DNA of 64,000 nt. Origin: Candidatus Heimdallarchaeota archaeon B3_Heim (GTDB lineage: Archaea > Asgardarchaeota > Heimdallarchaeia > Hodarchaeales > Hodarchaeaceae). The translations under genes and the position numbers were made by a program. Within the stretch, counting starts at the first letter, position 1. Every line of letters starts with the position of its first letter. Below are positions 54,217-62,932 of this stretch, in pieces. Where the stretch lies: NCBI GenBank assembly GCA_003144275.1, contig NJBF01000006.1, forward strand, positions 45,677-109,676, read 5' to 3'. Under the pieces are notes generated by a model. The model was not told the DNA's origin, did not search any database, and worked only from the letters and a program-made list of their open reading frames with translations.

Positions 54217-55179
54217 ATGAAAAATCGTCGCGTTTTTTGTTTAGGACATATTTCAGTTGATATTTTTATACACAGAAAAGATTTAGCTGCGCTGAAAATC
54301 GGGGGATGTATCTCGTCACCGAATTTATCACTACAAGGAGGAGGAGTAGCTGCCAATGTTTCGTATTGGCTTGGAGTACTAGGTACCGATGTTTCAATGA
54401 TAGGAGTGATAGCTGATGATCCTGCAGGATATTTTTTACGTAAGGATTTAGAAAGAGTAAATGTTAAATGTTATTTGAAAAGTTCAACAATAAATCCTTC
54501 AGCTAGTATTCTGATTATGGTGGAAGACGGTGGAGAAAGGTCTTTTATAATAAATGGTAAATGTTTAGATGAAATAGTAATGGAAGATGTTCCAATAGGA
54601 GAAATCCAAGGTGGAAATCTTTTTTATACTTCTGCATATAATATAGAGAATTCACCAATAAAAAATACTGTTATAGATGTTCTGAAAATGTCCAAAGCAG
54701 AAGGTCAATCTTCTTTTGAAGTATTATTCAACTTAGCAGCTTATACCACTGTGGAAAGCCATAAAGATATGCTTAAAGAGGATATTCTACCTTACGTAGA
54801 TATTCTCATTGGGAATCTTGAAGAATATGAAGCTCTACTCCACCTGACTAGGGACCAAATCACTGCGAGTCAGCTCTTAGAAATGATTTCAACAAAATTT
54901 CCAACCATAAAAATACTTCTCCTTACCGATGGCGAAAACGGTTGTTATTATTATTCTCTTGAGGATAGAGGACATATTCCTGCTGAACGTGTGTCTGTCA
55001 TTGATACCACAGGAGCTGGAGATGGATTTTGTGCTGGGTTTATTAATGGGTACATTAATGGTCTCTCATTGCATGATGCTATTAAATCAGGTACTTCTTT
55101 AGGTGGGCATATCTGTCAAGGATTCGGAGCAAGATATAACTCAACTGACTATATTGCTTTTAGGAATAATATTCAATGA
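54217..55179 (+). CDS. PfkB-family carbohydrate kinase (ribokinase / ribose-1-phosphate kinase candidate)
   Basis: A 320-residue PfkB kinase. GGGVAANVSYWLGVLGTDVS is the N-terminal motif, and DTTGAGDGFCAGF is the ATP/anion-hole motif with the catalytic Asp in GAGD. PfkB members phosphorylate ribose, nucleosides or other sugars; in Thermococcus one acts on ribose-1-phosphate. It starts 20 bases after uridine phosphorylase. The pairing makes ribose-1-phosphate, ribose or a nucleoside a plausible substrate. The exact one cannot be fixed by reading. Confidence 0.82.
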   Translation: MKNRRVFCLGHISVDIFIHRKDLAALKIGGCISSPNLSLQGGGVAANVSYWLGVLGTDVSMIGVIADDPAGYFLRKDLERVNVKCYLKSSTINPSASILIMVEDGGERSFIINGKCLDEIVMEDVPIGEIQGGNLFYTSAYNIENSPIKNTVIDVLKMSKAEGQSSFEVLFNLAAYTTVESHKDMLKEDILPYVDILIGNLEEYEALLHLTRDQITASQLLEMISTKFPTIKILLLTDGENGCYYYSLEDRGHIPAERVSVIDTTGAGDGFCAGFINGYINGLSLHDAIKSGTSLGGHICQGFGARYNSTDYIAFRNNIQ

Positions 55180-55461
55180 TTTTATATTGGAAAATCATTT
55201 TAATGATTATAACCAAGCAAGTATGAAATCTCAAGATAGAACTCGCAATATAATAATAAAATTAGCTAGAATCCAAGTTCATAACATCGGGGGAGAATTC
55301 CAATTCATAAGAACTATTAAAAATTCAGATAGTCAACTGGTATACAGATTTTCTTCGGAACAACACAGGAAGAAAATTCAAGTTATCAGTCTCTCGTTTT
55401 TGTAATCTCATTTCTTACAAAAATGATTAGAGTAGATATAGAGATATTTAGAGGTTTTATT

Positions 55462-56496
55462 ATGGGTAAAATTAGACCAGTCGGATTAACATTTATTGTG
55501 TTAATTTCGATTATAGCACTCTCAGGTTGTACCGAGTCAGCAGCTGAGTTTGAATTTGCCATCATTTTCGCCACAGGTGGACTTGGTGACAAATCATTCA
55601 ATGATGCCGGATATCGTGGACTTGAACAAGCTGAAGAAGAATATGGTTCACAAATCAACATCGATTATGTTGAACCAGAAACAATTCCCGAATTTGCTAC
55701 GTTCCAAAATGACTTAGCAAGCGAAGGAAAGTACGATTTGATTATTTGTATCGGATTCCTGCAAACAACGGCCTTAAATGACACTTGGAAGGATTATCCA
55801 AACCAGAAATTCGTATTGATTGATGATGTGCTCACTCATGAGAATATAAGCTCCATCACATTCAAAGAACATGAAGGATCTTTCTTAGTTGGTGCCATGG
55901 CTGCTATGACAACCAATACCTCCAAGCTTGGTTTCTTAGGTGGATTAGACATCTATTTGATTAATAAATTCCTTGCGGGATATCAACAAGGTGCAGCATA
56001 CATCGATCCACTTATCAATGTAACTTCAGTTTACTCACCAAATCCCACAAATCCATGGGGTGATGCAGCTGGTGGAAAACAAGTTGCTGAAACCCTTTAC
56101 AGTCAAGGAATTGACGTTGTATACGCAGCTGCAGGTGGAACAGGTGTTGGTGTATTCCAAGCTGCTGATGAAGGTACAAATGTTATGGCCATTGGTGTAG
56201 ATAGCGACCAAGATTACTTATATCCAGGTAAAATTCTGTGTTCTATGCTGAAAAAGGTAGAAACAGCTGTTTTCAGTTCTGTTCAAGGAATTGTTGATGG
56301 CACTTGGAGTGGTGGTCATACTGAATTGGGTATTGCCCAAGATGGTGTTGGAATATCAGACATGTTGTATACTCAAACAACAGCAACTGGTGACTTCGTA
56401 TTCGGCGGTACTACCAAAACACGTTGGGAATGGATTCTCGATATCAAAGCAAAAATCGTCGCTGGCACAATCATTGTTGACGATGAACCAACCTAA
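55462..56496 (+). CDS. BMP-family substrate-binding lipoprotein (nucleoside uptake)
   Basis: A 344-residue periplasm-type binding protein of the BmpA/PnrA/Med family, which in bacteria binds nucleosides. A signal peptide with lipobox (IIALSGC, Cys23) predicts lipid anchoring to the outside of the membrane. GGLGDKSFNDAGYRGL and GVDSDQDYLYPGKILCSMLK are diagnostic of the family. I chose the ATG at 55462 with AGAGGT about 6 nt upstream; an upstream start would bury the signal peptide. A T-rich tract follows (56506-56521), separating it from the ABC genes. Confidence 0.9.
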   Translation: MGKIRPVGLTFIVLISIIALSGCTESAAEFEFAIIFATGGLGDKSFNDAGYRGLEQAEEEYGSQINIDYVEPETIPEFATFQNDLASEGKYDLIICIGFLQTTALNDTWKDYPNQKFVLIDDVLTHENISSITFKEHEGSFLVGAMAAMTTNTSKLGFLGGLDIYLINKFLAGYQQGAAYIDPLINVTSVYSPNPTNPWGDAAGGKQVAETLYSQGIDVVYAAAGGTGVGVFQAADEGTNVMAIGVDSDQDYLYPGKILCSMLKKVETAVFSSVQGIVDGTWSGGHTELGIAQDGVGISDMLYTQTTATGDFVFGGTTKTRWEWILDIKAKIVAGTIIVDDEPT

Positions 56497-56505
56497 ACCC
56501 CAACC

Positions 56506-56521
56506 TTTTTCTTTTTTTTTT
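56506..56521 (+). terminator. T-rich tract between binding protein and ATPase genes
   Basis: T5 at 56506-56510 and T10 at 56512-56521 follow the lipoprotein stop. This could allow partial termination, giving more binding protein than transporter. No clear stem was found. Confidence 0.4.
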
Positions 56522-56558
56522 CACATTTGACTAATTCTTTTTTGGAGATTCTTTTCTT

Positions 56559-58142
56559 TTGGCAACTACAAATGGACCAATACCGAACATTTCTTTCGCT
56601 GTTCAGATGAAAAATATTAGTAAAACGTTTCCAGGACCAGTAAAGGCAAATATTGCCGTGAATTTACATATCCAAAAAGGAGAAATTCATGCACTTCTTG
56701 GAGAAAATGGAGCTGGCAAAACTACTTTAATGAACGTCCTTTATGGTCTGTACGGACCGGATCAAACTGAAGATTCATATATATTAGTGAATGGAAAGGA
56801 TGTACAAATTAAGGAACCAATCGATGCAATGAATGTGGGGATTGGAATGGTTCATCAACATTTTATGCTTATCCCAAATATGACTGTTGCAGAAAATTGT
56901 GGTTTGGGAGCTGAATCCACGTTCATAGGGGGAAGGCTAAATGAAATGGAAACGAAGGCTAAAGTCGCCGCGATTTCTCACGAATATAGATTGGATATAG
57001 ACCCAGACATTTTAATAGAAAAACTCCCTGTTGGTTTGCAGCAACGAGTAGAAATTCTAAAGATCCTATATAGAGGAGCGGAAATTCTTATTTTAGATGA
57101 ACCCACAGCGGTTTTGACGCCTCAAGAAGTGGATTCTCTATTTAAAACCTTAAAAATGCTACAAGAAAAAGAAAATAAGACAATAATCATTATTACACAT
57201 AAATTAAAAGAACCAATGGCTCTTGCTGATCGAATTACGGTATTAAGGAGAGGAGAAGTTATTGGTACAGTAGATACAAAAGACACCTCACCAGCTCTAT
57301 TAGCAGAAATGATGATAGGACGAAAATTAATAACAATGACGAAGGATGTCATAAAGAGGGGAGAAAAAGTTCTAGGGATTGAAAATATTGTTGCAGAAGA
57401 TGATAGAAGCCAAATTGCTTTAAAAGGCATATCATTAGAAATTCATGCAGGGGAAATTCTTGGAATTGCAGGAGTGGTAGGGAATGGACAACGAGAGTTA
57501 GCAGAGGTAATTACAGGGTTAAGATCGCTGAAAAGTGGAAAAATTACTCTGAAAAACCTAGATATTACAGGAAAGGATCCAAGATATTTATATGACCATG
57601 GATTGGCTCATATTCCCGAAGATCGTCAAAAAACTGGATCTATTGGAGACTTTACAATTGCAGAGAACCTTATTCTAGGGGTACATCATCAAGATGAGTG
57701 GTACAGCTCCTCGACTAGGGGAGTAACATCAAAAATAATAAAATTTTTTGATTGGAATAAAATCAATCTTACCGCTGCTGACAGATCTGAACGATATGAT
57801 ATTCGAACGCCTACAATATTTACCATTATGAAGTATTTATCAGGCGGCAATCAACAGAAAGTAATTGTTGCAAGGGAACTATCAAAAGAACCCATTCTAA
57901 TCGTAGCAAGTCAACCTACTCGAGGCCTTGATGTAGGAGTAATAGAATATGTTCATAAAAGACTTTTTGAACTACGTGATTCTGGAAAAGCAATCCTTCT
58001 AATTTCAAGTGATTTAGACGAGATATTAACATTATCCGATCGAATTGCAGTTCTTTTTGAAGGAGAAATTGTTGCGATCGAAGATCCCAATGAAACAAAT
58101 GAACAAAGACTTGGGCTTCTTATGGCAGGACACAAGGAGTGA
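56559..58142 (+). CDS. ABC transporter double-ATPase subunit (nucleoside, NupA/YufO-like)
   Basis: A 527-residue protein with two ABC domains. The first has Walker A GENGAGKTT (48-56), a signature region LPVGLQQRVEILK and Walker B ILILDEPTA. The second starts GIAGVVGNGQREL, a degenerate Walker A typical of this sugar/nucleoside group, and has LSGGNQQKVIVARELSK. It powers the fused permease next to it. Start is TTG at 56559 with GGAG about 11 nt upstream. The next gene starts 6 bases later. Confidence 0.9.
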   Translation: MATTNGPIPNISFAVQMKNISKTFPGPVKANIAVNLHIQKGEIHALLGENGAGKTTLMNVLYGLYGPDQTEDSYILVNGKDVQIKEPIDAMNVGIGMVHQHFMLIPNMTVAENCGLGAESTFIGGRLNEMETKAKVAAISHEYRLDIDPDILIEKLPVGLQQRVEILKILYRGAEILILDEPTAVLTPQEVDSLFKTLKMLQEKENKTIIIITHKLKEPMALADRITVLRRGEVIGTVDTKDTSPALLAEMMIGRKLITMTKDVIKRGEKVLGIENIVAEDDRSQIALKGISLEIHAGEILGIAGVVGNGQRELAEVITGLRSLKSGKITLKNLDITGKDPRYLYDHGLAHIPEDRQKTGSIGDFTIAENLILGVHHQDEWYSSSTRGVTSKIIKFFDWNKINLTAADRSERYDIRTPTIFTIMKYLSGGNQQKVIVARELSKEPILIVASQPTRGLDVGVIEYVHKRLFELRDSGKAILLISSDLDEILTLSDRIAVLFEGEIVAIEDPNETNEQRLGLLMAGHKE

Positions 58143-58148
58143 CAAAGA

Positions 58149-61100
58149 ATGACAGAAACCGCACACGAAAAATTTAGATCCGAAATTTTACGTTCATCAA
58201 GATTTGAGGGACTGAGATCAAAAATTGCCATACCTTTGATTTCAATATTGCTGGCTGTTATTGCTGGTACAATTATTCTATTGTTAATGGCAGAGGATCC
58301 AATCACTTCCTTTTATTACATGACATTTGGAACCATGAAACCAGTCAAAATTGCTGATACACTATTTAATGCGACTCCATTATTATTTACTGGGCTATCT
58401 GTTGCGGTGGCTTTTCGTGGGGGTATGTTCAACATCGGGACAGAAGGACAAATGATTTTTGGAGCTTTTTGTGCGGCATTGGTGGGTTTTGGCCTCCCAA
58501 TGTATTTTAATATCAATTTACCTCCGTATGTTCTGATACCATTACTCTTATTGGTTGGAATGGTAGGAGGAGCTATCTGGGCTCTCGTACCAGCCATTTT
58601 AAAGGCAAAAACAGGGGTACATGAAGTCATTACAACGATTATGATGAATTATGTTGCTTTGACGCTAATGGTTTTTTTTGTTGGTGATCTCAGTTCTCCC
58701 TTTATTGATAGGAAATATCATGGAAATGTATCTCCACAATCTCCAAAAATAGCTGAAACAGGTGTTCTTGACAAAATCTCAACCACATTCATAGGAACTG
58801 TCGTTGAATTTTTATTTGCACCATTTAGAACCTCAAAGTTACATTGGGGTTTTGTTATTGGTATTATTGCCTGTTTTGTTATATTTATTCTGTTATGGAA
58901 AACTCAACTTGGATATGAAACCAGAGCTGTAGGTTTCAATCAATCTGCGTCCAAATATGGGGGAATTAATGTCTCTAATAATCTTATCAAGGTCATGCTT
59001 ATATCTGGTGCACTTGGAGGGTTAGCCGGGGCAATAGAAGTAATGGCGGTTTGGGGAAGGTATGTAAATGGGTTTTCATCTGGATATGGTTTTGATGGTA
59101 TTGCAGTAGCCCTTATTGGAGGAAATCATCCGATTGGTGTGATTTTCGGGAGTATCCTGTTTGGTTGGTTAAAATCTGGTGGTCAGGTACTTCAAATCTC
59201 TGGTACTTCAAAAGATTTAGCTAATGCTTTAAAAGGGCTTATTGTATTCTTTGTAGCAGTTCCCTTGATTGCAAAATCCGTCCTTGATCATTTCAGCGAT
59301 AGTAAAGAATATGAAACTTATCAAGAGGCTAGGAATCAATTTAAAACCCACGAGGGGTTTGAGTCAATTTCTATGATTGAAAAAATTCGTGTACAATCAA
59401 TTCAATATACCAATTTCGTTGTAGGAATATTTTCCACTGAAATTATTCGAATTGTGAACTCTATTCGCGATAATATTAGAATTATCACTGCAATGTTAAT
59501 AATGGCCTTTGGAGCACTACTAGCAGGCTTGATTGCGTCAACACTCGCCCCCTCTATTCAAGAAATTGGAGACAACTTATTTTCTCCGATTTCAGCTCAA
59601 ATTACAAAAATTGAGTTCTTAATACCAATTAATGATTTTCTGACAAACATATTCTCAATTGAAACACTATTTTCAATCCTTCTATTTCTCACTTCTGCAT
59701 ACGGGTATTTTTGGGTGAACCGTTTTGAGAATTCGAAATATTATCGGCGAATGTTCCTGTTCTTTCTAGGTATATTCGGCATAAGTTCTTTCCTAGGTAT
59801 TAACACAATAATTGGCCAAGAACTTACATTACTAGTATTTACTTTAATAATCATGGGTTTTATTGTATATCAGGAATATCTTGCCATTCAAACCAAACCT
59901 GTTGAACAAAGGAGTTTAGATAATTTACAATACACCCCTCAACAGAAAATTGCAATAAGAATTTATTCCTTATTCTCTGGAATCGTAGTTCTATTAATAA
60001 TTGCCTTAATTTACTTAAGTCCTGGTATCATTCCCATTCCGTTTGATTTTGGAGAAGAAATTAAAATAGGGGAGACTTTTGATTTCTTTTTCTTTTCTCT
60101 GAATAATTATGGAGCACTTCTTGGAATTGTGGGATTGGTTTTCTTAATCATCTGTTTTATCGTAATGCTGCGAATTCAATTACCACGAAATCATCGATTA
60201 TCTTATATATTCAACATTCTAGCGTTGATATTCTTTTTCTTCGCTGTTTCAGGTGTGTATAATTTAAATGCTACACTGTTATTCACAATGACCCTTTCCA
60301 TTGCGGCACCAATTGGTTTGGCATCATTAGGAGGAATGTTTTCAGAAAAATCAGGAGTAGTTAATATAGGTCTTGAAGGAATGATGCTAACAGGCGCATT
60401 CGTATCCGTTTGGTTAACATATGAAACTGGAGACCCTTGGGCTGGAATAATTGGTTCTATCGTTGCTGGAGGATTAATAGGTCTTTTACACGCAGTAGCA
60501 TCAATAAAATATCGTGCAGATCAAGTAGTAGTAGGTGTAGCTATTAATCTTCTTGCCTCTGCACTTACTACACTAGGTTTAATCGCTGTATGGAATGTAC
60601 GAGGAACCAGTCCCACGGTAACCAGTCTAACCAATATCAGAATTCCTGTGTTAGAAGCAATTCCTATTATAGGTGATTTGCTCTATGCACTATCTGGGGG
60701 TAAGAATGGGCTATCACCGGTTGTTTATATTTTTCTTTTAGCAATTATAATTAGTTGGTGGGTCATCCAAAAAACTTCTTTCGGATTGAGAGTGCGTGCT
60801 GTGGGAGAACACCCCAGAGCTGCGGATACTCTTGGCATTAATGTATTTTTAATTCGATATATCTGTGTGATGTTGTCAGGTGTGTTAGCTGCGTTAGGTG
60901 GCGCACAACTCACACTAGGTACCGTTCCAATTTTCGTAAAGAATATGACATCTGGCCGTGGTTTTGTAGCCCTTGCAGCCTTAATTTTCGGTGCATGGAA
61001 CCCGATTGGGGCGGCTTTAGCAAGTCTACTTTTTGGGTTTGCATATGCTTTCCGTTTTCAATTAGATTCGTTGGGGATAAGTTGGTTATTCCAAGTAAAT

Positions 61101-61634
61101 TGGCTACCAGCTATAATGGCTGTGCTAGTACTGATAACTTTTATTCTATTAGGCTTAATACTTCTAAGATGGATCATTCGATTCCTTAAGATCGATATCC
61201 TTGGTAAAGAATCTCTTGAGCGTATTACGTTACTTCCTGCTCTTGTTATAGTCTTCATTACTATGCTAAATTTGTCGTACGTTGTTAACGAATGGATACT
61301 CACAGTTTTTCTTGACGATTTTCTTCCAGAAAAATACTCTATCCTTTTTCCACCATTAGAAGTCAATGTAATTGGGATAATTGTAACTTGGGTTGTGATT
61401 CAACTCCTCAGATCTGATCCTCAACAACTTTCTTCACGAATAAGGATCGTTGTGGGTTTAAGCATCTCTCTAACAATAATTGGGATTATTTTCATAATTG
61501 CTCAAACTGATTTATTCTTAGAAAAATTAACACCTACACTACCATTTCTAATTACAATGATAGCTGTCGCGACAGTCGCCAAACGTGGGAAACCACCTGC
61601 TGCTGACGGAATACCCTACATCAAAGAAGGTTGA
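58149..61634 (+). CDS. fused tandem ABC permease (NupB-NupC/YufP-YufQ-like)
   Basis: A 1161-residue membrane protein that appears to join two permeases normally encoded by separate genes. The first permease spans about 20-385 (VAVAFRGGMFNIGTEGQMIF, GGLAGAIEVMAVWGRYV). The second spans about 700-1000 (GGMFSEKSGVVNIGLEGMML, VKNMTSGRGFVALAALIFGA). Between them (about 390-700) lie about eight extra membrane helices, and four or so more follow after 1000; these are not core permease. A long segment is unlikely to be a missed stop because the frame is continuous. AAGGAG lies about 9 nt before the ATG. It should move nucleosides with the BMP protein and double ATPase. Confidence 0.85.
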   Translation: MTETAHEKFRSEILRSSRFEGLRSKIAIPLISILLAVIAGTIILLLMAEDPITSFYYMTFGTMKPVKIADTLFNATPLLFTGLSVAVAFRGGMFNIGTEGQMIFGAFCAALVGFGLPMYFNINLPPYVLIPLLLLVGMVGGAIWALVPAILKAKTGVHEVITTIMMNYVALTLMVFFVGDLSSPFIDRKYHGNVSPQSPKIAETGVLDKISTTFIGTVVEFLFAPFRTSKLHWGFVIGIIACFVIFILLWKTQLGYETRAVGFNQSASKYGGINVSNNLIKVMLISGALGGLAGAIEVMAVWGRYVNGFSSGYGFDGIAVALIGGNHPIGVIFGSILFGWLKSGGQVLQISGTSKDLANALKGLIVFFVAVPLIAKSVLDHFSDSKEYETYQEARNQFKTHEGFESISMIEKIRVQSIQYTNFVVGIFSTEIIRIVNSIRDNIRIITAMLIMAFGALLAGLIASTLAPSIQEIGDNLFSPISAQITKIEFLIPINDFLTNIFSIETLFSILLFLTSAYGYFWVNRFENSKYYRRMFLFFLGIFGISSFLGINTIIGQELTLLVFTLIIMGFIVYQEYLAIQTKPVEQRSLDNLQYTPQQKIAIRIYSLFSGIVVLLIIALIYLSPGIIPIPFDFGEEIKIGETFDFFFFSLNNYGALLGIVGLVFLIICFIVMLRIQLPRNHRLSYIFNILALIFFFFAVSGVYNLNATLLFTMTLSIAAPIGLASLGGMFSEKSGVVNIGLEGMMLTGAFVSVWLTYETGDPWAGIIGSIVAGGLIGLLHAVASIKYRADQVVVGVAINLLASALTTLGLIAVWNVRGTSPTVTSLTNIRIPVLEAIPIIGDLLYALSGGKNGLSPVVYIFLLAIIISWWVIQKTSFGLRVRAVGEHPRAADTLGINVFLIRYICVMLSGVLAALGGAQLTLGTVPIFVKNMTSGRGFVALAALIFGAWNPIGAALASLLFGFAYAFRFQLDSLGISWLFQVNWLPAIMAVLVLITFILLGLILLRWIIRFLKIDILGKESLERITLLPALVIVFITMLNLSYVVNEWILTVFLDDFLPEKYSILFPPLEVNVIGIIVTWVVIQLLRSDPQQLSSRIRIVVGLSISLTIIGIIFIIAQTDLFLEKLTPTLPFLITMIAVATVAKRGKPPAADGIPYIKEG

Positions 61635-61658
61635 AGCCTTCTTTCATTTGGTTTTTTC
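61623..61658 (+). terminator. hairpin plus T6 tract overlapping the permease stop codon
   Basis: AAAGAAGG (61623-61630) pairs perfectly with CCTTCTTT (61637-61644). The TGA stop (61632-61634) is in the 6-nt loop, and a T6 run lies at 61652-61657. The next gene must have its own promoter. Confidence 0.65.
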
Positions 61659-61694
61659 ATTGGAAAAGTTGTAAAAACATATGTGTGGATAAAT

Positions 61695-62918
61695 ATGGAA
61701 AAAACGATGGTTGGCTTTTTTTCCCCAATTTCAGATGGTGAAAAGAATTTAGAATTACGCAACAAGAGTAAAAAGGGAGGATGGAAAATAATCTTGCCTT
61801 CCGAGGTTGATGAAATCTCGCAAGATCCTGAAGATAATCTTTTGTGGTTTTTTATTGGGACAGGAGGAACAGAAAAGAGTGTAATTGATTATCTATCAAA
61901 GTTCTCTGATAAAACCATTCCTCTCATCGTAACCCATGATCATTACAATTCACTCCCTTCAGGAATGGAAATTAGGAAACATTTGGCGGATTTAGGAAAA
62001 GAAACAAGGATTATCCACGTCGATATGGATAGAATATCTGATGTCCTAAATAAAGAATATTTACTACTTGAAGTCAAGCAAAAATTGCAGGACTATAAAC
62101 TAGGGTTAATTGGTGAAGTTTCTGACTGGTTAATTGCCTCACGAATTGATCCGAAGCGCGTAAAAGATGTCTGGGGGGTAGATTTAATCCCGATACCAAT
62201 CAAGGAGCTAGTTGAAACTATAACTCATCATAGAGATGAAAAATTAAGTGAGACTACCGAACAATTTCTTAAGCATGCACAAGCGACCGATCGAACGGAT
62301 AACCAGATCTTTGAAGCTCAATATGTCGTACAAGCAATTGAGGCTCTGGTAAAGAAATATAATCTTGATGCATTCTCTATTGAATGCTTTTCTCTAATTC
62401 AAGAAACCGATAGCACTTCATGTTATGCTCTTTCTTATTTTAATGACATCGGGCTTGTTGCCGGATGTGAAGGTGATCTTCCTTCCACTTTTACAATGAT
62501 ATTAGCTAAACTCCTTGTAGATAAACCCTCCTTTATGGCAAATGTTATTTCTGTTAGTCCAGAAGAGAATAACGTGAATCTTGCTCATTGTACAGTACCA
62601 CTAACTATGACTGAAGGCTATTCAATCCGATCTCATTTTGAATCAAATAAAGGAGTGGCAATTAAAGGCGAATTTAAACTCAATGAACCAGTCACACTTA
62701 TTAAAATTGGTGGAAGATCGTTGACAGACTGGTGGGTTTCCTCGGGAATCATCCTAAAAAACCAAGATGATGAAGGATGCTGTAGAACTCAAGTTGAAAT
62801 CCAACTCAAGGATTCTGTTAATTATTTTTTACAAAATTCCTTAGCCAATCATCATATAATGATTTTAGGAGATCATCAAGTATTATTTGAGACTTTCCTT
62901 AAACAGTTCTTACAATAA
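61695..62918 (+). CDS. L-fucose isomerase-like protein
   Basis: A 407-residue protein resembling the L-fucose/L-arabinose isomerase-like family (COG2407 type). GLIGEVSDWLIAS, then SIECFSLIQE, AGCEGDLPSTFTMILAKLL and VNLAHCTVPLTM follow its pattern, with candidate metal ligands in ECFS, CEGDL and SHFE. I use the ATG at 61695; a GTG four codons earlier is open. It follows a strong terminator, so it is likely expressed separately from the nucleoside transporter, though it is on the same strand. A sugar-phosphate isomerisation linked to ribose is possible but unproven; the substrate is unknown. Confidence 0.68.
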   Translation: MEKTMVGFFSPISDGEKNLELRNKSKKGGWKIILPSEVDEISQDPEDNLLWFFIGTGGTEKSVIDYLSKFSDKTIPLIVTHDHYNSLPSGMEIRKHLADLGKETRIIHVDMDRISDVLNKEYLLLEVKQKLQDYKLGLIGEVSDWLIASRIDPKRVKDVWGVDLIPIPIKELVETITHHRDEKLSETTEQFLKHAQATDRTDNQIFEAQYVVQAIEALVKKYNLDAFSIECFSLIQETDSTSCYALSYFNDIGLVAGCEGDLPSTFTMILAKLLVDKPSFMANVISVSPEENNVNLAHCTVPLTMTEGYSIRSHFESNKGVAIKGEFKLNEPVTLIKIGGRSLTDWWVSSGIILKNQDDEGCCRTQVEIQLKDSVNYFLQNSLANHHIMILGDHQVLFETFLKQFLQ

Positions 62919-62932
62919 TTGGAAAAAATAGG

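Noticed and set aside
55103..55405. 100-codon plus-strand frame after the PfkB kinase
   Set aside because: The first part overlaps the kinase in another frame, no ribosome site is found for the internal ATG at 55223, and the sequence resembles no family.
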